A DNA stretch of 64,000 bases, from assembly GCF_000702605.1 (NCBI RefSeq), contig NZ_JNIR01000001.1, positions 672,501 through 736,500 on the forward strand, read 5' to 3'. Below the pieces are notes generated by a model. That model did not search any database. It worked only from the letters and a program-made list of their open reading frames with translations, and was not told the origin of the DNA. The translations under genes and the position numbers were made by a program. Positions 35,333-45,485 of the stretch are shown piece by piece. This DNA comes from Exiguobacterium acetylicum DSM 20416. GTDB taxonomy: Bacteria > Bacillota > Bacilli > Exiguobacteriales > Exiguobacteriaceae. Positions within the stretch are counted from its first letter, which is position 1; every line of letters begins with the position of its first letter.

Positions 35333-35801
35333 ACCGACGACGTTTTTTTCTTTTTTTAGGTCGAAACCAACTGCTGGAATAATCTAGTAGGATATGAATC
35401 GTACTTGCCACCATGATACCGACGACGAATGCAGGCAAGGAAGCGAACCACGAATCAATCGTAGCAGAATCAAGAATCTGAAAGTACAAACTTAGAAACA
35501 GCAGTGGAATCAGAATAGCAGCACTATAAAGAAGTCGGATGATGTCTCCGATGATCAGTCCATGCGACCAGATCGAGCGGTGGGGCATGATTTTGACGTA
35601 CGGCATCCAAAGGACTCGAAATGGTCCAAAGCGATAATACGGTTCTGACTTTAAATCGAGGTCGGGTGACAACCAAAGGGTACCGACAGCGATACCGATG
35701 GCGGTTGGTAACCAATCGGTTTGTTGCGTTGCGACCGAATACGCAACGTAACCCGTCAGTGCGACGGTATTGACGGTATCATGTACATTTCCTGAAGGCA
35801 T
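35331..35801 (-). CDS. DUF2227-type metal-binding membrane protein
   Basis: 156 residues. MPSGNVHDTVN with an early His, WLSPDLDLKSEPYYRFGP, HRSIWSHGLIIG and a late TIHILLDYSS repeat the His/Asp pattern of the YdjM/DUF2227 membrane-bound metal-dependent hydrolases. The C terminus is strongly basic (FRPKKRKKRRR). The product's activity is not established. Confidence 0.8.
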   Translation of the reverse strand: MPSGNVHDTVNTVALTGYVAYSVATQQTDWLPTAIGIAVGTLWLSPDLDLKSEPYYRFGPFRVLWMPYVKIMPHRSIWSHGLIIGDIIRLLYSAAILIPLLFLSLYFQILDSATIDSWFASLPAFVVGIMVASTIHILLDYSSSWFRPKKRKKRRR

Positions 35802-35832
35802 GAAAAAAGACCAGTCGCGACTGGTCCCTCCG

Positions 35833-36447
35833 TCAATGAATCGTCCGATACACGCCGATTACCTTACCAAGAATGGAGACATTATCGAAATACATCGGAT
35901 CCATCGAGTCATTTTCTGGTTGTAGACGTACCTGTTGATCTTCTAAGAAGAACCGTTTCACCGTCGCTTCACTATCTTCGGTCATAGCTACGACGATTTC
36001 TCCGTTTTCTGCTGTGTTTTGTTGGCGCACGATGACACGATCGCCGTCAAGAATACCTGCGTTAATCATCGATTCACCATCGATCGTCAACATGAAGACC
36101 GTCTCATTTCCTACATAATGTGCAGGGAGCGGGAACTGTTCTTCGATGTTTTCAATCGCTGTAATCGGAAGACCCGCTGTGACTTTCCCGATGACGGGAA
36201 CATGGACGATGGCTTCCGTGATTTCTTCAGGCTTATCAAGCAATATCTCAATCGCACGTGGTTTCGTCGGGTCACGGCGAATCATTCCCCGTTTCTCGAG
36301 TCGATCCAAATGACCGTGTACCGTCGAGCTAGACGCGAGTCCGACTGCTTCTCCGATTTCACGAACTGATGGTGGATACCCCTTCAGTTTCACTTCAGAG
36401 ACGATGTAGTCGAGAATCTCTTGTTGGCGCTTAGACATTTTCCGCAT
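35833..36447 (-). CDS. lexA: SOS repressor LexA
   Basis: 204 residues. Winged-helix DNA-binding domain ([33 protein letters not shown]), self-cleavage bond Ala91-Gly92 in KVTAGLP, and the Ser126/Lys164 dyad in DGESMI and TVKRFF. A longer frame extends 123 bp upstream, but GAGGTGG eight bases before this ATG sets the start. RecA-stimulated autocleavage relieves repression of the SOS regulon, including the divergent yneA-yneB. Confidence 0.97.
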   Translation of the reverse strand: MRKMSKRQQEILDYIVSEVKLKGYPPSVREIGEAVGLASSSTVHGHLDRLEKRGMIRRDPTKPRAIEILLDKPEEITEAIVHVPVIGKVTAGLPITAIENIEEQFPLPAHYVGNETVFMLTIDGESMINAGILDGDRVIVRQQNTAENGEIVVAMTEDSEATVKRFFLEDQQVRLQPENDSMDPMYFDNVSILGKVIGVYRTIH

Positions 36448-36534
36448 ACGAATTGCCACCTCTTTCTGGATTGAAGTTTGAAATGTAAGAATATATGTTT
36501 CTAGATTCACTATAACATAGAACAAATGAGCGTA

Positions 36535-36548
36535 CAAACAATTGTTCG
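36535..36548. promoter_or_regulatory. LexA box 1
   Basis: CAAACAATTGTTCG, a close match to the Gram-positive LexA (Cheo) box read on the minus strand (CGAAC-AATT-GTTTG). Nearest to lexA. Confidence 0.75.
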
Positions 36549-36563
36549 ACATTTTGTGTTGAC

Positions 36564-36577
36564 CGAACACGGGTTCT
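36564..36577. promoter_or_regulatory. LexA box 2
   Basis: CGAACACGGGTTCT, a close match to CGAACRNRYGTTYC. Middle site of three. Confidence 0.7.
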
Positions 36578-36596
36578 GTGTTTATTATGAGTTATG

Positions 36597-36610
36597 CGAA
36601 CAATTGTTCC
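36597..36610. promoter_or_regulatory. LexA box 3
   Basis: CGAACAATTGTTCC, nearly symmetrical and close to consensus, 49 bp before the yneA start. Likely covers the yneA promoter. Confidence 0.85.
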
Positions 36611-36658
36611 GCGAACATTTATTCTAACTCATTCATTTCATATTTGGAGGGATTCATG

Positions 36659-36946
36659 ATGATTCATACGATTCGTACTCATGCTTTTTCAATTCTCTTC
36701 TATGCATTAAGTATTGCCTTCGTGATCTTTTTACTCACACCACGCCCGGATGAAAAGGTAGCGCAACTGATGACCGCTTCCGTTACGGTCGATGAGAACG
36801 CTACAGTCGAACAAATTGCTGAAGTCTACAATGATGGTTCGATGTCAGATGAAGAATACGTCAACTGGTTGATCAAAAATAATGATGTCGAGACAAAACA
36901 CGTCATCTCAAAAAGCAAAATCGTTGTACCAATCGCACAACAATGA
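36659..36946 (+). CDS. yneA: SOS cell division inhibitor, YneA-like
   Basis: 95 residues. One N-terminal membrane segment (about 9-26, SILFYALSIAFVIFLL) is followed by an extracytoplasmic region with a LysM-like pattern (VTVDENATVEQIAEVYNDG). This layout and the position between lexA and yneB match B. subtilis YneA, which delays division during SOS. Sequence similarity is low, as is usual for YneA. Two adjacent ATGs; GGAGGG is seven bases before the second, which I use. Confidence 0.8.
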   Translation: MIHTIRTHAFSILFYALSIAFVIFLLTPRPDEKVAQLMTASVTVDENATVEQIAEVYNDGSMSDEEYVNWLIKNNDVETKHVISKSKIVVPIAQQ

Positions 36947-36985
36947 CAAAATGGAAAAGTTGTGAAAGAACGAACAGGGATGTGA

Positions 36986-37645
<660 letters not shown>

Positions 37646-37647
37646 AG

Positions 37648-37690
37648 AGCAAGTTACCCGTCGACTGACGCGGTTAACTTGCTTTTTTTT
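37648..37690 (+). terminator. Terminator after yneB
   Basis: The hairpin agcaagtta / taacttgct with an inner cccg/cggg-like stem is followed by eight T. Confidence 0.85.
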
Positions 37691-37758
37691 ATAGCCTCTT
37701 TTAAAGTAAGGATACAATTGAACAACTCAAGTTTGAGTCGTACAGAAAGAGGGATTCC

Positions 37759-37996
37759 ATGTTATCACAAGAACAATTAGATCGAATCAATGCATTAGCG
37801 AATAAATCAAAAGTCGAGCCGTTATCAGAAGCCGAAACGGCAGAGCAAAAAAGAGTTACGTGCAGCGTATCTCGCAGCATTCCGTGGATCGTTCAAAAAC
37901 CAACTCATGGGCATGAAAATCGTCGATGAAGAAGGAACGGACGTAACACCAGAGAAATTGAAACAAGCACAAGAAGAAGAACGGAATAAACAATAA
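37759..37996 (+). pseudogene. ynzC: YnzC (DUF896) with single-base frameshift
   Basis: ATG with AGAGGG upstream. The first 30 codons (MLSQEQLDRINALANKSK) match the DUF896 family. A run of six A at 37847-37852 then puts the ribosome out of frame. Removing one A restores ELRAAYLAAFRGSFKNQL and a full 78-residue product ending at 37996; as given, translation stops after 55 codons. YnzC is a small helical hairpin protein of unknown role, in the SOS locus of Bacillus. The rest of the coding sequence is intact, so a sequencing error is likely. Confidence 0.85.
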
Positions 37997-38022
37997 TCGT
38001 TTATTTCTTCTATAGTAAGGAA

Positions 38023-38050
38023 GAGGTCCCCAATCGGTGGATCTCTTTTT
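38023..38050 (+). terminator. Terminator after ynzC
   Basis: The hairpin gaggtcc / ggatctc is followed by six T. Confidence 0.8.
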
Positions 38051-38193
38051 TGTTAGATTGGTTAGATAGGAAACATTGTACGATAGCAATACATCTTAAT
38101 AGAGATCTTTCATCGATTCATACATCCTGTATGAGTCGGAAGAACGGCTATAGATAGCGCATTCATTTTAATGTGACATACTATTTAGAAAAG

Positions 38194-38222
38194 TTGTATC
38201 ACATTTGAGAGTGTGCTAAAAT
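38194..38222 (+). promoter_or_regulatory. Promoter of tkt
   Basis: TTGTAT (38194-38199), a 17-bp spacer, then TAAAAT (38217-38222), 38 bp before the proposed start. The rest of the 38050-38190 gap holds only a small hairpin (tcataca-tcc-tgtatga, 38118-38134). Confidence 0.65.
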
Positions 38223-38259
38223 GAGTAGGAATTTGTGAAAAAGAGAGAGGATGATTGTT

Positions 38260-40239
38260 TTGACGAACATGACGACAGTAGAACAATTAGCAATTAATAC
38301 GATTCGTACCTTATCGATTGATGCCGTACAAAAGGCGAACTCGGGTCACCCAGGGATGCCAATGGGAGCAGCGCCGATGGCATTCTCGCTTTGGGCGGAT
38401 CATATGAACCACAACCCTAAAAATCCAGAATGGTTCAACCGCGACCGTTTTGTACTTTCAGCCGGACACGGTTCGATGCTTCTCTACTCACTCCTCCACC
38501 TATCGGGATATGATCTATCAATGGATGATCTTAAATCATTCCGTCAATGGGGATCAAAAACACCAGGTCACCCGGAATACCGTCACACGGCTGGTGTAGA
38601 CGCAACGACAGGTCCACTTGGTCAAGGGATTGCAATGGCAGTTGGTATGGCGATGGCAGAGCGTCATCTTGAAGCAAAATACAACCGTGACGATCTCAAC
38701 GTCGTCGATCACTTCACATACGGAATCTGTGGAGACGGAGACTTGATGGAAGGTGTCTCAGCTGAAGCGGCTTCACTCGCAGGTCACCTTGGTCTTGGTA
38801 AATTGGTCGTATTGTATGATTCAAACGATATCTCACTTGATGGCGATCTCGATAAATCATTCTCTGAAAACGTCCAGAAGCGCTTCGAAGCGTACAACTG
38901 GCAAGTCATTCGCGTAGAAGACGGAACGGATATCGATTCGATTTCGAAAGCAATCGCGGCGGCACAAGCAGAGACGACAAAACCAACATTGATCGAAGTC
39001 AAGACAGTCATCGGTTTCGGTTCACCGAACAAATCAGGTAAATCGGCTTCTCACGGTGCACCACTCGGTGAAGCGGAAATCAAATTAACGAAAGCAAGCT
39101 ACATTTGGGATCACGAAGAGTTCTACGTGCCTGAAGAAGTTAAGTCATTGTTTGACGAGCGGATCGTCCAACGTGGTGCTTCTGCAGAAGACGCATGGAA
39201 CGAGACGATGAAACAATACGAAGCAGCTCATCCAGAATTGCATGCTGAACTCGTTCGCGCGATCGCAAACGAATTGCCAAGCAACTGGGAAGCAGATCTT
39301 CCGACGTACGACTTGTCATCGAAAAAAGCGACACGCCAAACGAGCGGTGAAGTCTTGAATGGTCTTGCGAAGAACGTTCCGACATTGTTCGGTGGTTCAG
39401 CTGACCTTGCAGGATCGAATAACACGATGCTCAAAGGCGAAGCAGATTTCGATATCGAACCAAGCGGTCGTAACATCTGGTTCGGTGTACGTGAATTCGC
39501 AATGGCTGCGGCTGTCAACGGTATGGCACTTCACGGCGGCGTCATTCCTTACGGCGCGACATTCTTCGTCTTCTCGGATTACCTCCGTCCAGCGGTTCGT
39601 CTTGCTGCGTTAATGGGACTTCCATCAATCTTCGTCTTGACGCACGATTCGATTGCTGTTGGTGAAGATGGTCCAACACACGAGCCAGTCGAACACTTGA
39701 TGAGTTTCCGTGCAATGCCGAACGTCACGATTTACCGTCCTGCAGACGGAAAAGAGACGATCGCAGCATGGAAAACAGCGGTTCAAGCGAAAGACAAACC
39801 GACACTTCTGGTCTTGACACGTCAAGGTCTTCCTGAACTTGAAGGTACGACGACAGAGGGCGCTGAAAAAGGTGGTTATGTCATCGCTGGTGATGTGACG
39901 AAAGCTGATACACTCTTGCTCGGTACAGGTTCAGAAGTTCACCTTCTTGTCGAAGCACAAAAAGAACTTGGTGAGTCAGCAGCTGTCGTTTCTCTTCCAT
40001 CATGGGAAGTATTCGAAGCACAGTCAGCAGAGTACAAAGAATCAGTTCTTCCAAAACACATCACGAAGCGTGTCGCAATCGAAGCAGGCGCTTCACTCGG
40101 TTGGTACAAATATGTAGGAACAGAAGGACAAGTCATCGGAATCGATCGTTTCGGCGCATCTGCTCCTGGGGACTTCCTCTTGAAAGAATACGGCATGTCT
40201 GTTGAAAACGTATTAGCAACAGTCAAGCAACTCGGATAA
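38260..40239 (+). CDS. tkt: Transketolase
   Basis: About 660 residues. [39 protein letters not shown], the ThDP motif [19 protein letters not shown] and the later [16 protein letters not shown] are transketolase signatures. Transfers two-carbon units in the pentose phosphate pathway. An ATG at 38251 lies directly against the ribosome site; the TTG at 38260 has GAGAGG nine bases upstream, so I start there. Confidence 0.96.
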   Translation: MTNMTTVEQLAINTIRTLSIDAVQKANSGHPGMPMGAAPMAFSLWADHMNHNPKNPEWFNRDRFVLSAGHGSMLLYSLLHLSGYDLSMDDLKSFRQWGSKTPGHPEYRHTAGVDATTGPLGQGIAMAVGMAMAERHLEAKYNRDDLNVVDHFTYGICGDGDLMEGVSAEAASLAGHLGLGKLVVLYDSNDISLDGDLDKSFSENVQKRFEAYNWQVIRVEDGTDIDSISKAIAAAQAETTKPTLIEVKTVIGFGSPNKSGKSASHGAPLGEAEIKLTKASYIWDHEEFYVPEEVKSLFDERIVQRGASAEDAWNETMKQYEAAHPELHAELVRAIANELPSNWEADLPTYDLSSKKATRQTSGEVLNGLAKNVPTLFGGSADLAGSNNTMLKGEADFDIEPSGRNIWFGVREFAMAAAVNGMALHGGVIPYGATFFVFSDYLRPAVRLAALMGLPSIFVLTHDSIAVGEDGPTHEPVEHLMSFRAMPNVTIYRPADGKETIAAWKTAVQAKDKPTLLVLTRQGLPELEGTTTEGAEKGGYVIAGDVTKADTLLLGTGSEVHLLVEAQKELGESAAVVSLPSWEVFEAQSAEYKESVLPKHITKRVAIEAGASLGWYKYVGTEGQVIGIDRFGASAPGDFLLKEYGMSVENVLATVKQLG

Positions 40240-40254
40240 TCACTTCCGGAGAAA

Positions 40255-40285
40255 ACGGGTCCGATCTTACGTCGGGCTCGTTTTT
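40255..40285 (+). terminator. Terminator after tkt
   Basis: The hairpin acgggtccga / tcgggctcgt is followed by five T. Confidence 0.8.
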
Positions 40286-40363
40286 CATCTATTATCATCT
40301 ATGCAAACAATTGGAATTATAGTATAGTAAAAAGCGACGTTTTAAGTTAGAGGAGGAAGCAAC

Positions 40364-40594
40364 TTGGCTACATGGATTTGGATTTTAATTGCCCTTCTTT
40401 GCTTGGTAGCAGGTGTCGCCCTTGGTTTCTATATCGCTCGTCGATACATGATGAACTACTTGGAGCAAAACCCACCAATCAACGAAGATATGATTAAGAC
40501 ATTGATGATGCAAATGGGTCAAAAGCCATCACAAAAGAAAGTCAACCAAGTGATGCGTTCAATGAGTGGTTCAATGAAATCACCTAAAAAATAA
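40364..40594 (+). CDS. yneF: YneF family membrane protein (UPF0154)
   Basis: 76 residues. One N-terminal membrane segment ([20 protein letters not shown]) then the family pattern [20 protein letters not shown] and [17 protein letters not shown]. Starts with TTG after AGAGGAGG. Function unknown; position after tkt is conserved in Bacillus. Confidence 0.93.
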   Translation: MATWIWILIALLCLVAGVALGFYIARRYMMNYLEQNPPINEDMIKTLMMQMGQKPSQKKVNQVMRSMSGSMKSPKK

Positions 40595-40602
40595 GCTGTA
40601 CG

Positions 40603-40627
40603 AAAGGGGACCGAATGGTCTCCTTTT
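40603..40627 (+). terminator. Terminator after yneF
   Basis: The hairpin aggggacc-gaat-ggtctcct is followed by five T. Confidence 0.8.
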
Positions 40628-40714
40628 TGTTTGCTATTTTTTAGAAAGAGAACTAATCTAAAATGTGAGACTATTTCAAATAATCATAGGATTTAAAAAA
40701 GGGGGGAGACTTGA

Positions 40715-42466
40715 ATGGGAGTCTTCAGGAAACTCGGTTGGTTTTTCCGACGAGAATGGAAAGCGTATAGTCTTGGGGTCGTCAGTTTGATTTTTGTGGC
40801 AGCGTTAGAACTCATTCCACCGAAGATCATCGGGACGACAGTCAACGGTCTGAGTGAGGGAAGCTTGACGAAAGATGATTTGATTCGTCTCGCAGGTACA
40901 TTGTTGCTCATCGGGGTCGCGACGTACATCATTCGTTATTTTTGGCGTTTTTATATCTTTGGGGCATCGATTCGTCTCGGTCGATTATTACGCAGCCAAC
41001 TGTATGGGCATTTTTCAGACTTAGATCAATCGTTCTATAAGAAATACCGGAGCGGGGATTTGATGGCGCATGCGACAAACGACGTACAAGCGGTATCGAT
41101 GACAGCGGGTGCCGGTATTCTAACACTCGTCGACTCGGTGACGATGGGGAGCTTTGTCATTATCACGATGGTCACGACGATCAGTTGGAAGTTGACGCTC
41201 GTATCACTCCTACCGATGCCGCTGATGGTCTATTTGACATCACGTTACGGTAAGATGTTGCATTCGCGTTTTCATGACGCACAGGAAGCCTTCTCCGATT
41301 TGAACGATAAGGTCGCGGAAAGCATTAGTGGTGTCCGTGTTTTAAAGGCAACAGGAGAAGTCGAGTCTGATGTACAGACGTTTACGGATCTATCGGATGA
41401 CGTCGTCCAAAAGAACCGTCGTGTCGCAAAAATCGATGCTTTATTTGACCCGACGATTTTTGGATTAGTCGGTCTATCGTACATCATCGCTGTCGGATAT
41501 GGTGCTTACTTATTACAACAAGGTGAAATCCGAATCGGTGACATTGTCTCATTCACTACATATCTTGGTTTATTGACATGGCCGATGCTCGCCTTCGGTT
41601 GGTTGTTCAACATCGTCGAACGGGGTCGTGCTTCTTACGATCGGATCGAGCGGATGCTTGCGATCGAACCGGAAATTAAAGACGCGAAGGAAGCAGCAAC
41701 GAGTGTTTCCTCACCAGAACTCCACGTTGGGATTGAGCGTTTCATCTATGATACGCAACCGGTCTTACAAGACATCGATGTGACGTTGGAGCCCGGTAAA
41801 TCGCTCGGCATCGTCGGGAAGACGGGTGCCGGGAAATCGACGTTCGTTCGCTTATTGTCTCGCGAATACGACGTCAAACAAGGCGCCATCACGATTGGTG
41901 GACGAGACATCAAACAATTGACACGTGACACCGTCCGTCGTCAAGTAGCGATTGTTCCACAGGATCATTTCTTATTCTCCGCGTCGATTGCCGACAATAT
42001 TGCCTTTGCAAAACCGGATGCATCAATGGAAGACATCATGGAAGCGGCACGTATTGCAGCAGTCCATGATGATATTCTCGGGTTTAAGGAAGGGTACGCG
42101 ACGATGGTCGGGGAGCGTGGGGTGACGTTATCCGGCGGTCAAAAACAACGGATCTCGATTGCCCGGGCATTATTAGCAGACTGTCCGATTTTAGTGCTCG
42201 ATGATGCCTTGTCAGCGGTCGATGCTAAAACCGAGGAAGCGATCATCCATCACTTCCGCACGGCGGATCACGATCAGGCACAAATCATCGTTGCCCATCG
42301 CCTGTCGGCTGTGTCGCATACCGATGAGATCATCGTCCTTGAAGACGGTCGGATCATCGAACGAGGCACACATGAGCAATTACTCGCTCATGACGGTTGG
42401 TATAAAGAGACGTACGATCGCCAGCAACTAGAATCACTTGTCGAACAAGGAGGGCGTTCCGAATGA
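40715..42466 (+). CDS. Heterodimeric ABC multidrug exporter, BmrC (YheI)-like subunit
   Basis: 583 residues: exporter membrane domain and ATPase. FRKLGWFFRREW at the N terminus and the EKNRTGDLMA-type segment (YKKYRSGDLMAHATNDVQAV) match BmrC. Walker A is GKTGAGKST and the signature is canonical LSGGQKQR, but Walker B is VLDDALSAVD, with Asp instead of the catalytic Glu. One composite ATP site is therefore degenerate, as in BmrCD. It overlaps its partner by 4 bp (ATGA). In B. subtilis bmrCD is under leader-peptide control; no leader is visible here. Confidence 0.88.
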   Translation: MGVFRKLGWFFRREWKAYSLGVVSLIFVAALELIPPKIIGTTVNGLSEGSLTKDDLIRLAGTLLLIGVATYIIRYFWRFYIFGASIRLGRLLRSQLYGHFSDLDQSFYKKYRSGDLMAHATNDVQAVSMTAGAGILTLVDSVTMGSFVIITMVTTISWKLTLVSLLPMPLMVYLTSRYGKMLHSRFHDAQEAFSDLNDKVAESISGVRVLKATGEVESDVQTFTDLSDDVVQKNRRVAKIDALFDPTIFGLVGLSYIIAVGYGAYLLQQGEIRIGDIVSFTTYLGLLTWPMLAFGWLFNIVERGRASYDRIERMLAIEPEIKDAKEAATSVSSPELHVGIERFIYDTQPVLQDIDVTLEPGKSLGIVGKTGAGKSTFVRLLSREYDVKQGAITIGGRDIKQLTRDTVRRQVAIVPQDHFLFSASIADNIAFAKPDASMEDIMEAARIAAVHDDILGFKEGYATMVGERGVTLSGGQKQRISIARALLADCPILVLDDALSAVDAKTEEAIIHHFRTADHDQAQIIVAHRLSAVSHTDEIIVLEDGRIIERGTHEQLLAHDGWYKETYDRQQLESLVEQGGRSE

Positions 42467-44226
42467 ATCATGATATCAATGAAAAAGCCGTCCTGAAGCG
42501 ATTGCTTGATTTCGTCAAACCGTTCAAAAAGCAAGTCAGCATCGCCTTCATCCTGCTGTTCATCACGACAGCAGCAAAACTCGGGGGACCGTATCTCGTC
42601 AAGATTTTCATTGATGAATACGTCGCACCGGGTATGTATCCAGTACAGGAAGTCGCACTCTTGTTTACAGCGTACTTGTTACTGCATACGACAGGGATCA
42701 TCGTCGATTACTTGCAGGCGTTCGAATTCCAAAAGATTGCACTGCAAGTCATTCAACGCTTACGCATTGATGTGTTCCGTCATGTCATGCACCTACGGCT
42801 TGCCTATTTTGACCGGACGCCTGCCGGAGTGCTCGTGTCCCGGATCACGAACGATACGGAAGCAATCAAGGAGCTCTACATCGGTGTCTTGTCGACATTC
42901 GTACAAAGCGGTGTTCAGTTGATTGGAACATATATCTTCCTCTATCTACTAGAGCCGCGACTCGCGACGATTGCATTACTGTTGTTACCATTGTTTTATT
43001 TCATCATTTGGATTTACCGAAAGTATTCGACGAAGTATTACGCGGAAGTCCGCGATTTACTATCGAAAATCAATGCCCAACTGAACGAATCCATTAACGG
43101 GATGGCGATCATTCAACAATTCCGCCAAGAAAAACGCTTGATGGCAGAATTCGAGGAGACGAACGTTGCCCACCAGAATGGACGTTATAAGAACTTGAAG
43201 CTCGATAGTTGGTTACTGCGACCAATCATTGAATTGTTACTCGCCATTTCAATTGCGACACTCGTGACGTATTTCGGTGTCCTATCGTTCTCACAAACGG
43301 TCCAAGTCGGTGTCGTCTATGCCTTCATCAGCTACATGGAGCGGATTTTCCAACCGGTTCAGCAAATCATGCAACGGTTGTCCGAGTTCCAACAAGCTGT
43401 CGTCTCAGCAGACCGTGTATTCAAGGTCCTCGATACGGATGAGCCAGAACCAACGAAACAGCTCGAAGGGGAGGCACGCGTATCGGAAGGACATATCGTC
43501 TTTGAAAACGTTCGCTTTAGCTATGACGGAGAAAAAGACGTCTTAAAAGGGATTTCGTTCGAGGCGAAAAAAGGACAGACGATCGCGCTCGTTGGTCATA
43601 CGGGAAGTGGGAAAAGTTCGATCATTAACATCTTGATGCGTTTTTACGCGTACCAATCGGGTCGGATCTTGATCGATGGTCAACCGCTCGAGCAGTTATC
43701 GGAAGAAGAACTACGACAGCACGTCGGACTCGTGTTGCAAGATTCATTCTTGTTCACGGGAACGGTCGCTGATAACATTCGATTATTCGATAGTTCGATT
43801 TCCTTTGATCGTGTCGAAGCGGCTGCCAAATTCGTACAAGCCGACGGATTCATCAATCAACTGGACCAGCAATATGATAGTCCCGTTGCGGAACGGGGCG
43901 CGACGTTCTCAGCTGGAGAACGTCAGTTGATCTCCTTCGCACGCACGATGGCGCGAGATCCGAAAATCCTGATTCTCGACGAAGCGACGAGTTCGATTGA
44001 TACGGAGACGGAAGAAAAAGTTCAAGTTGCACTTGAACGGATGCGTCAAGGACGGACGACGATTGCCATTGCTCACCGTCTATCAACGATTCAAGATGCT
44101 GATTTGATTCTTGTATTGCATCAAGGAGAAGTGATCGAGCAAGGCAATCACCAAGAATTGATTGCGCAAGATGGTCTGTATAAAAAGATGTACCAGTTGC
44201 AATCCGGTCATGTCACGGTTTCTTAA
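42463..44226 (+). CDS. Heterodimeric ABC multidrug exporter, BmrD (YheH)-like subunit
   Basis: 587 residues. Walker A GHTGSGKSS and Walker B LILDEATSSID keep the catalytic Glu, but the signature is FSAGERQ rather than LSGGQ. This complements the partner: its own Walker site combines with the partner's good signature (active site), while its poor signature meets the partner's Asp-substituted Walker B (degenerate site). It is about 85 residues shorter than B. subtilis BmrD. Likely multidrug exporter. Confidence 0.88.
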   Translation: MNHDINEKAVLKRLLDFVKPFKKQVSIAFILLFITTAAKLGGPYLVKIFIDEYVAPGMYPVQEVALLFTAYLLLHTTGIIVDYLQAFEFQKIALQVIQRLRIDVFRHVMHLRLAYFDRTPAGVLVSRITNDTEAIKELYIGVLSTFVQSGVQLIGTYIFLYLLEPRLATIALLLLPLFYFIIWIYRKYSTKYYAEVRDLLSKINAQLNESINGMAIIQQFRQEKRLMAEFEETNVAHQNGRYKNLKLDSWLLRPIIELLLAISIATLVTYFGVLSFSQTVQVGVVYAFISYMERIFQPVQQIMQRLSEFQQAVVSADRVFKVLDTDEPEPTKQLEGEARVSEGHIVFENVRFSYDGEKDVLKGISFEAKKGQTIALVGHTGSGKSSIINILMRFYAYQSGRILIDGQPLEQLSEEELRQHVGLVLQDSFLFTGTVADNIRLFDSSISFDRVEAAAKFVQADGFINQLDQQYDSPVAERGATFSAGERQLISFARTMARDPKILILDEATSSIDTETEEKVQVALERMRQGRTTIAIAHRLSTIQDADLILVLHQGEVIEQGNHQELIAQDGLYKKMYQLQSGHVTVS

Positions 44227-44237
44227 AAAATAGACAT

Positions 44238-44273
44238 AAAAAAAGCCTGCCAGGCGATCTCGCCCGGCAGGTT
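44238..44273 (-). terminator. Terminator of the 3D-domain gene
   Basis: The hairpin gcctgccaggcg / cgcccggcaggt is followed on the minus strand by seven T. It may also slow transcripts of the ABC genes. Confidence 0.8.
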
Positions 44274-44284
44274 GTTTGTTTTGA

Positions 44285-45181
44285 TTAGTAGACTGTGACT
44301 GTGACGTTTTGGCGTCCCCAGTTGAGTGCTTCTTGTTGTGAACCAACGAGAAGGTCAAGTTTGTTACCTTGGATTGCGCCACCACGGTCGAGTACGATTG
44401 CTTCACCAATGCCTTCGATGTGCATACGTGTACCGATTGGGTATTGTGAAGAAGCTGCTACGATACGCATACCATTGTACGTGATCGTATTTGTAACGTC
44501 ATAACCGCTTGCTGTCAACGCACGACCGTTGTAGAGTTGGCTACCGTTGTTAGACGGGTCGTTCGTGTAAGCAGTGACGTTCATTGTCACTTTCGTACCT
44601 GATTTTGCAGGTGTCGATTGTTTTGTTGCAGTTGCTGGTTTAGCAGCTGCTTTTGGTGCTGGCTTCGCAGCTGGTTTAGCAGCTGGTTGTGCTTGTGCTG
44701 CTGGTGCTTTCGATACGCCAGCGAGTGAAGTGTAGTCGCTGTGTACGTAGCGTGTTTTACCATCGATTGTTGTTTTGATCCATGCACCGACTTTACCTTC
44801 TACGTTGACTTTTTCGCCTTTGTAGAGGTTACCGACATCTTTCGAGCTTGTCGTTGGTTGTGTGCGGACGTTTAGTACTGCCGTAGTAACTGTCGCTTTT
44901 TTAAAGTCGAATGAGCCTGCTGCAGACGTATACGCGCCATGAACATAACGTTTTTGACCGTTAATGTGTGTTTGGATCCATGCGCCAGAACGTCCTTCGA
45001 CATTTAATGTTTGACCTTTATATACATTGCCTACGTCTGCTGATGCAGTTGTAGGTGCTGTGCGTACGTTGAGTACTGGTGTATTTACTGTTACCGTTTC
45101 TGAGGCAGCCTCTGTCTCTTGGGCAAATCCTACTGATAGAGCTGTTGCTGCAAGACCGGCAGCGAAAACTGCTTTTTTCAT
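44285..45181 (-). CDS. Secreted wall protein: two SH3b domains plus 3D domain (YocH-like)
   Basis: 298 residues: signal peptide (MKKAVFAAGLAATALSVGFA), two SH3b repeats each with VLNVRT (about 26-90 and 95-158), an Ala/Pro/Lys-rich linker (about 160-200), and a C-terminal 3D domain with conserved Asp residues (TAYTNDP, VLDRGGAI, LDLLVG). 3D domains are found in lytic transglycosylases and stationary-phase Rpf-type muralytic enzymes. B. subtilis yocH is a WalR target, and a WalR-like repeat lies upstream here. The ATG (AGGAGG nine bases upstream) is 54 bp inside a longer frame. Confidence 0.9.
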   Translation of the reverse strand: MKKAVFAAGLAATALSVGFAQETEAASETVTVNTPVLNVRTAPTTASADVGNVYKGQTLNVEGRSGAWIQTHINGQKRYVHGAYTSAAGSFDFKKATVTTAVLNVRTQPTTSSKDVGNLYKGEKVNVEGKVGAWIKTTIDGKTRYVHSDYTSLAGVSKAPAAQAQPAAKPAAKPAPKAAAKPATATKQSTPAKSGTKVTMNVTAYTNDPSNNGSQLYNGRALTASGYDVTNTITYNGMRIVAASSQYPIGTRMHIEGIGEAIVLDRGGAIQGNKLDLLVGSQQEALNWGRQNVTVTVY

Positions 45182-45249
45182 TATTGATGTCCTCCTGACA
45201 TATGCTGTGTTTACTGTTCCTACTTTACACGGCAAAACTGACCTGTGCG

Positions 45250-45277
45250 TTTACAGGTCAATGTCATTCGAGTTACA
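45250..45277 (-). promoter_or_regulatory. WalR-like operator, three hexamers at 11-bp spacing
   Basis: On the minus strand TGTAAC-N5-TGACAT-N5-TGTAAA. The outer hexamers fit the WalR half-site TGTWAH; the middle one differs at two positions. It lies 69 bp upstream of the 3D-domain gene. Fits control by the WalRK cell-wall system. Confidence 0.65.
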
Positions 45278-45485
45278 AACCGGGCTATTGTGACAACGAG
45301 ATTGCAAAAGGTCGGTTTTTGTCATCGATAGGACATACTGATTATGAAAAACGGATGTTTATAGGTCTTTTGGATTACTTTTGCTGAAAGATTCGCACAA
45401 TTCAACAGAAAAAAGTCTTAAAAATAGAAACTATGTCATCCTTCTATCGTCTATTGATGAAAAAGTGAAATGGAGGATACGCAGA

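Noticed and set aside
40628-40714. Leader peptide controlling the BmrCD-like operon, as bmrB in B. subtilis
   Set aside because: No short ORF with ribosome site and no terminator hairpin are visible in the 87 bp before the first subunit gene.
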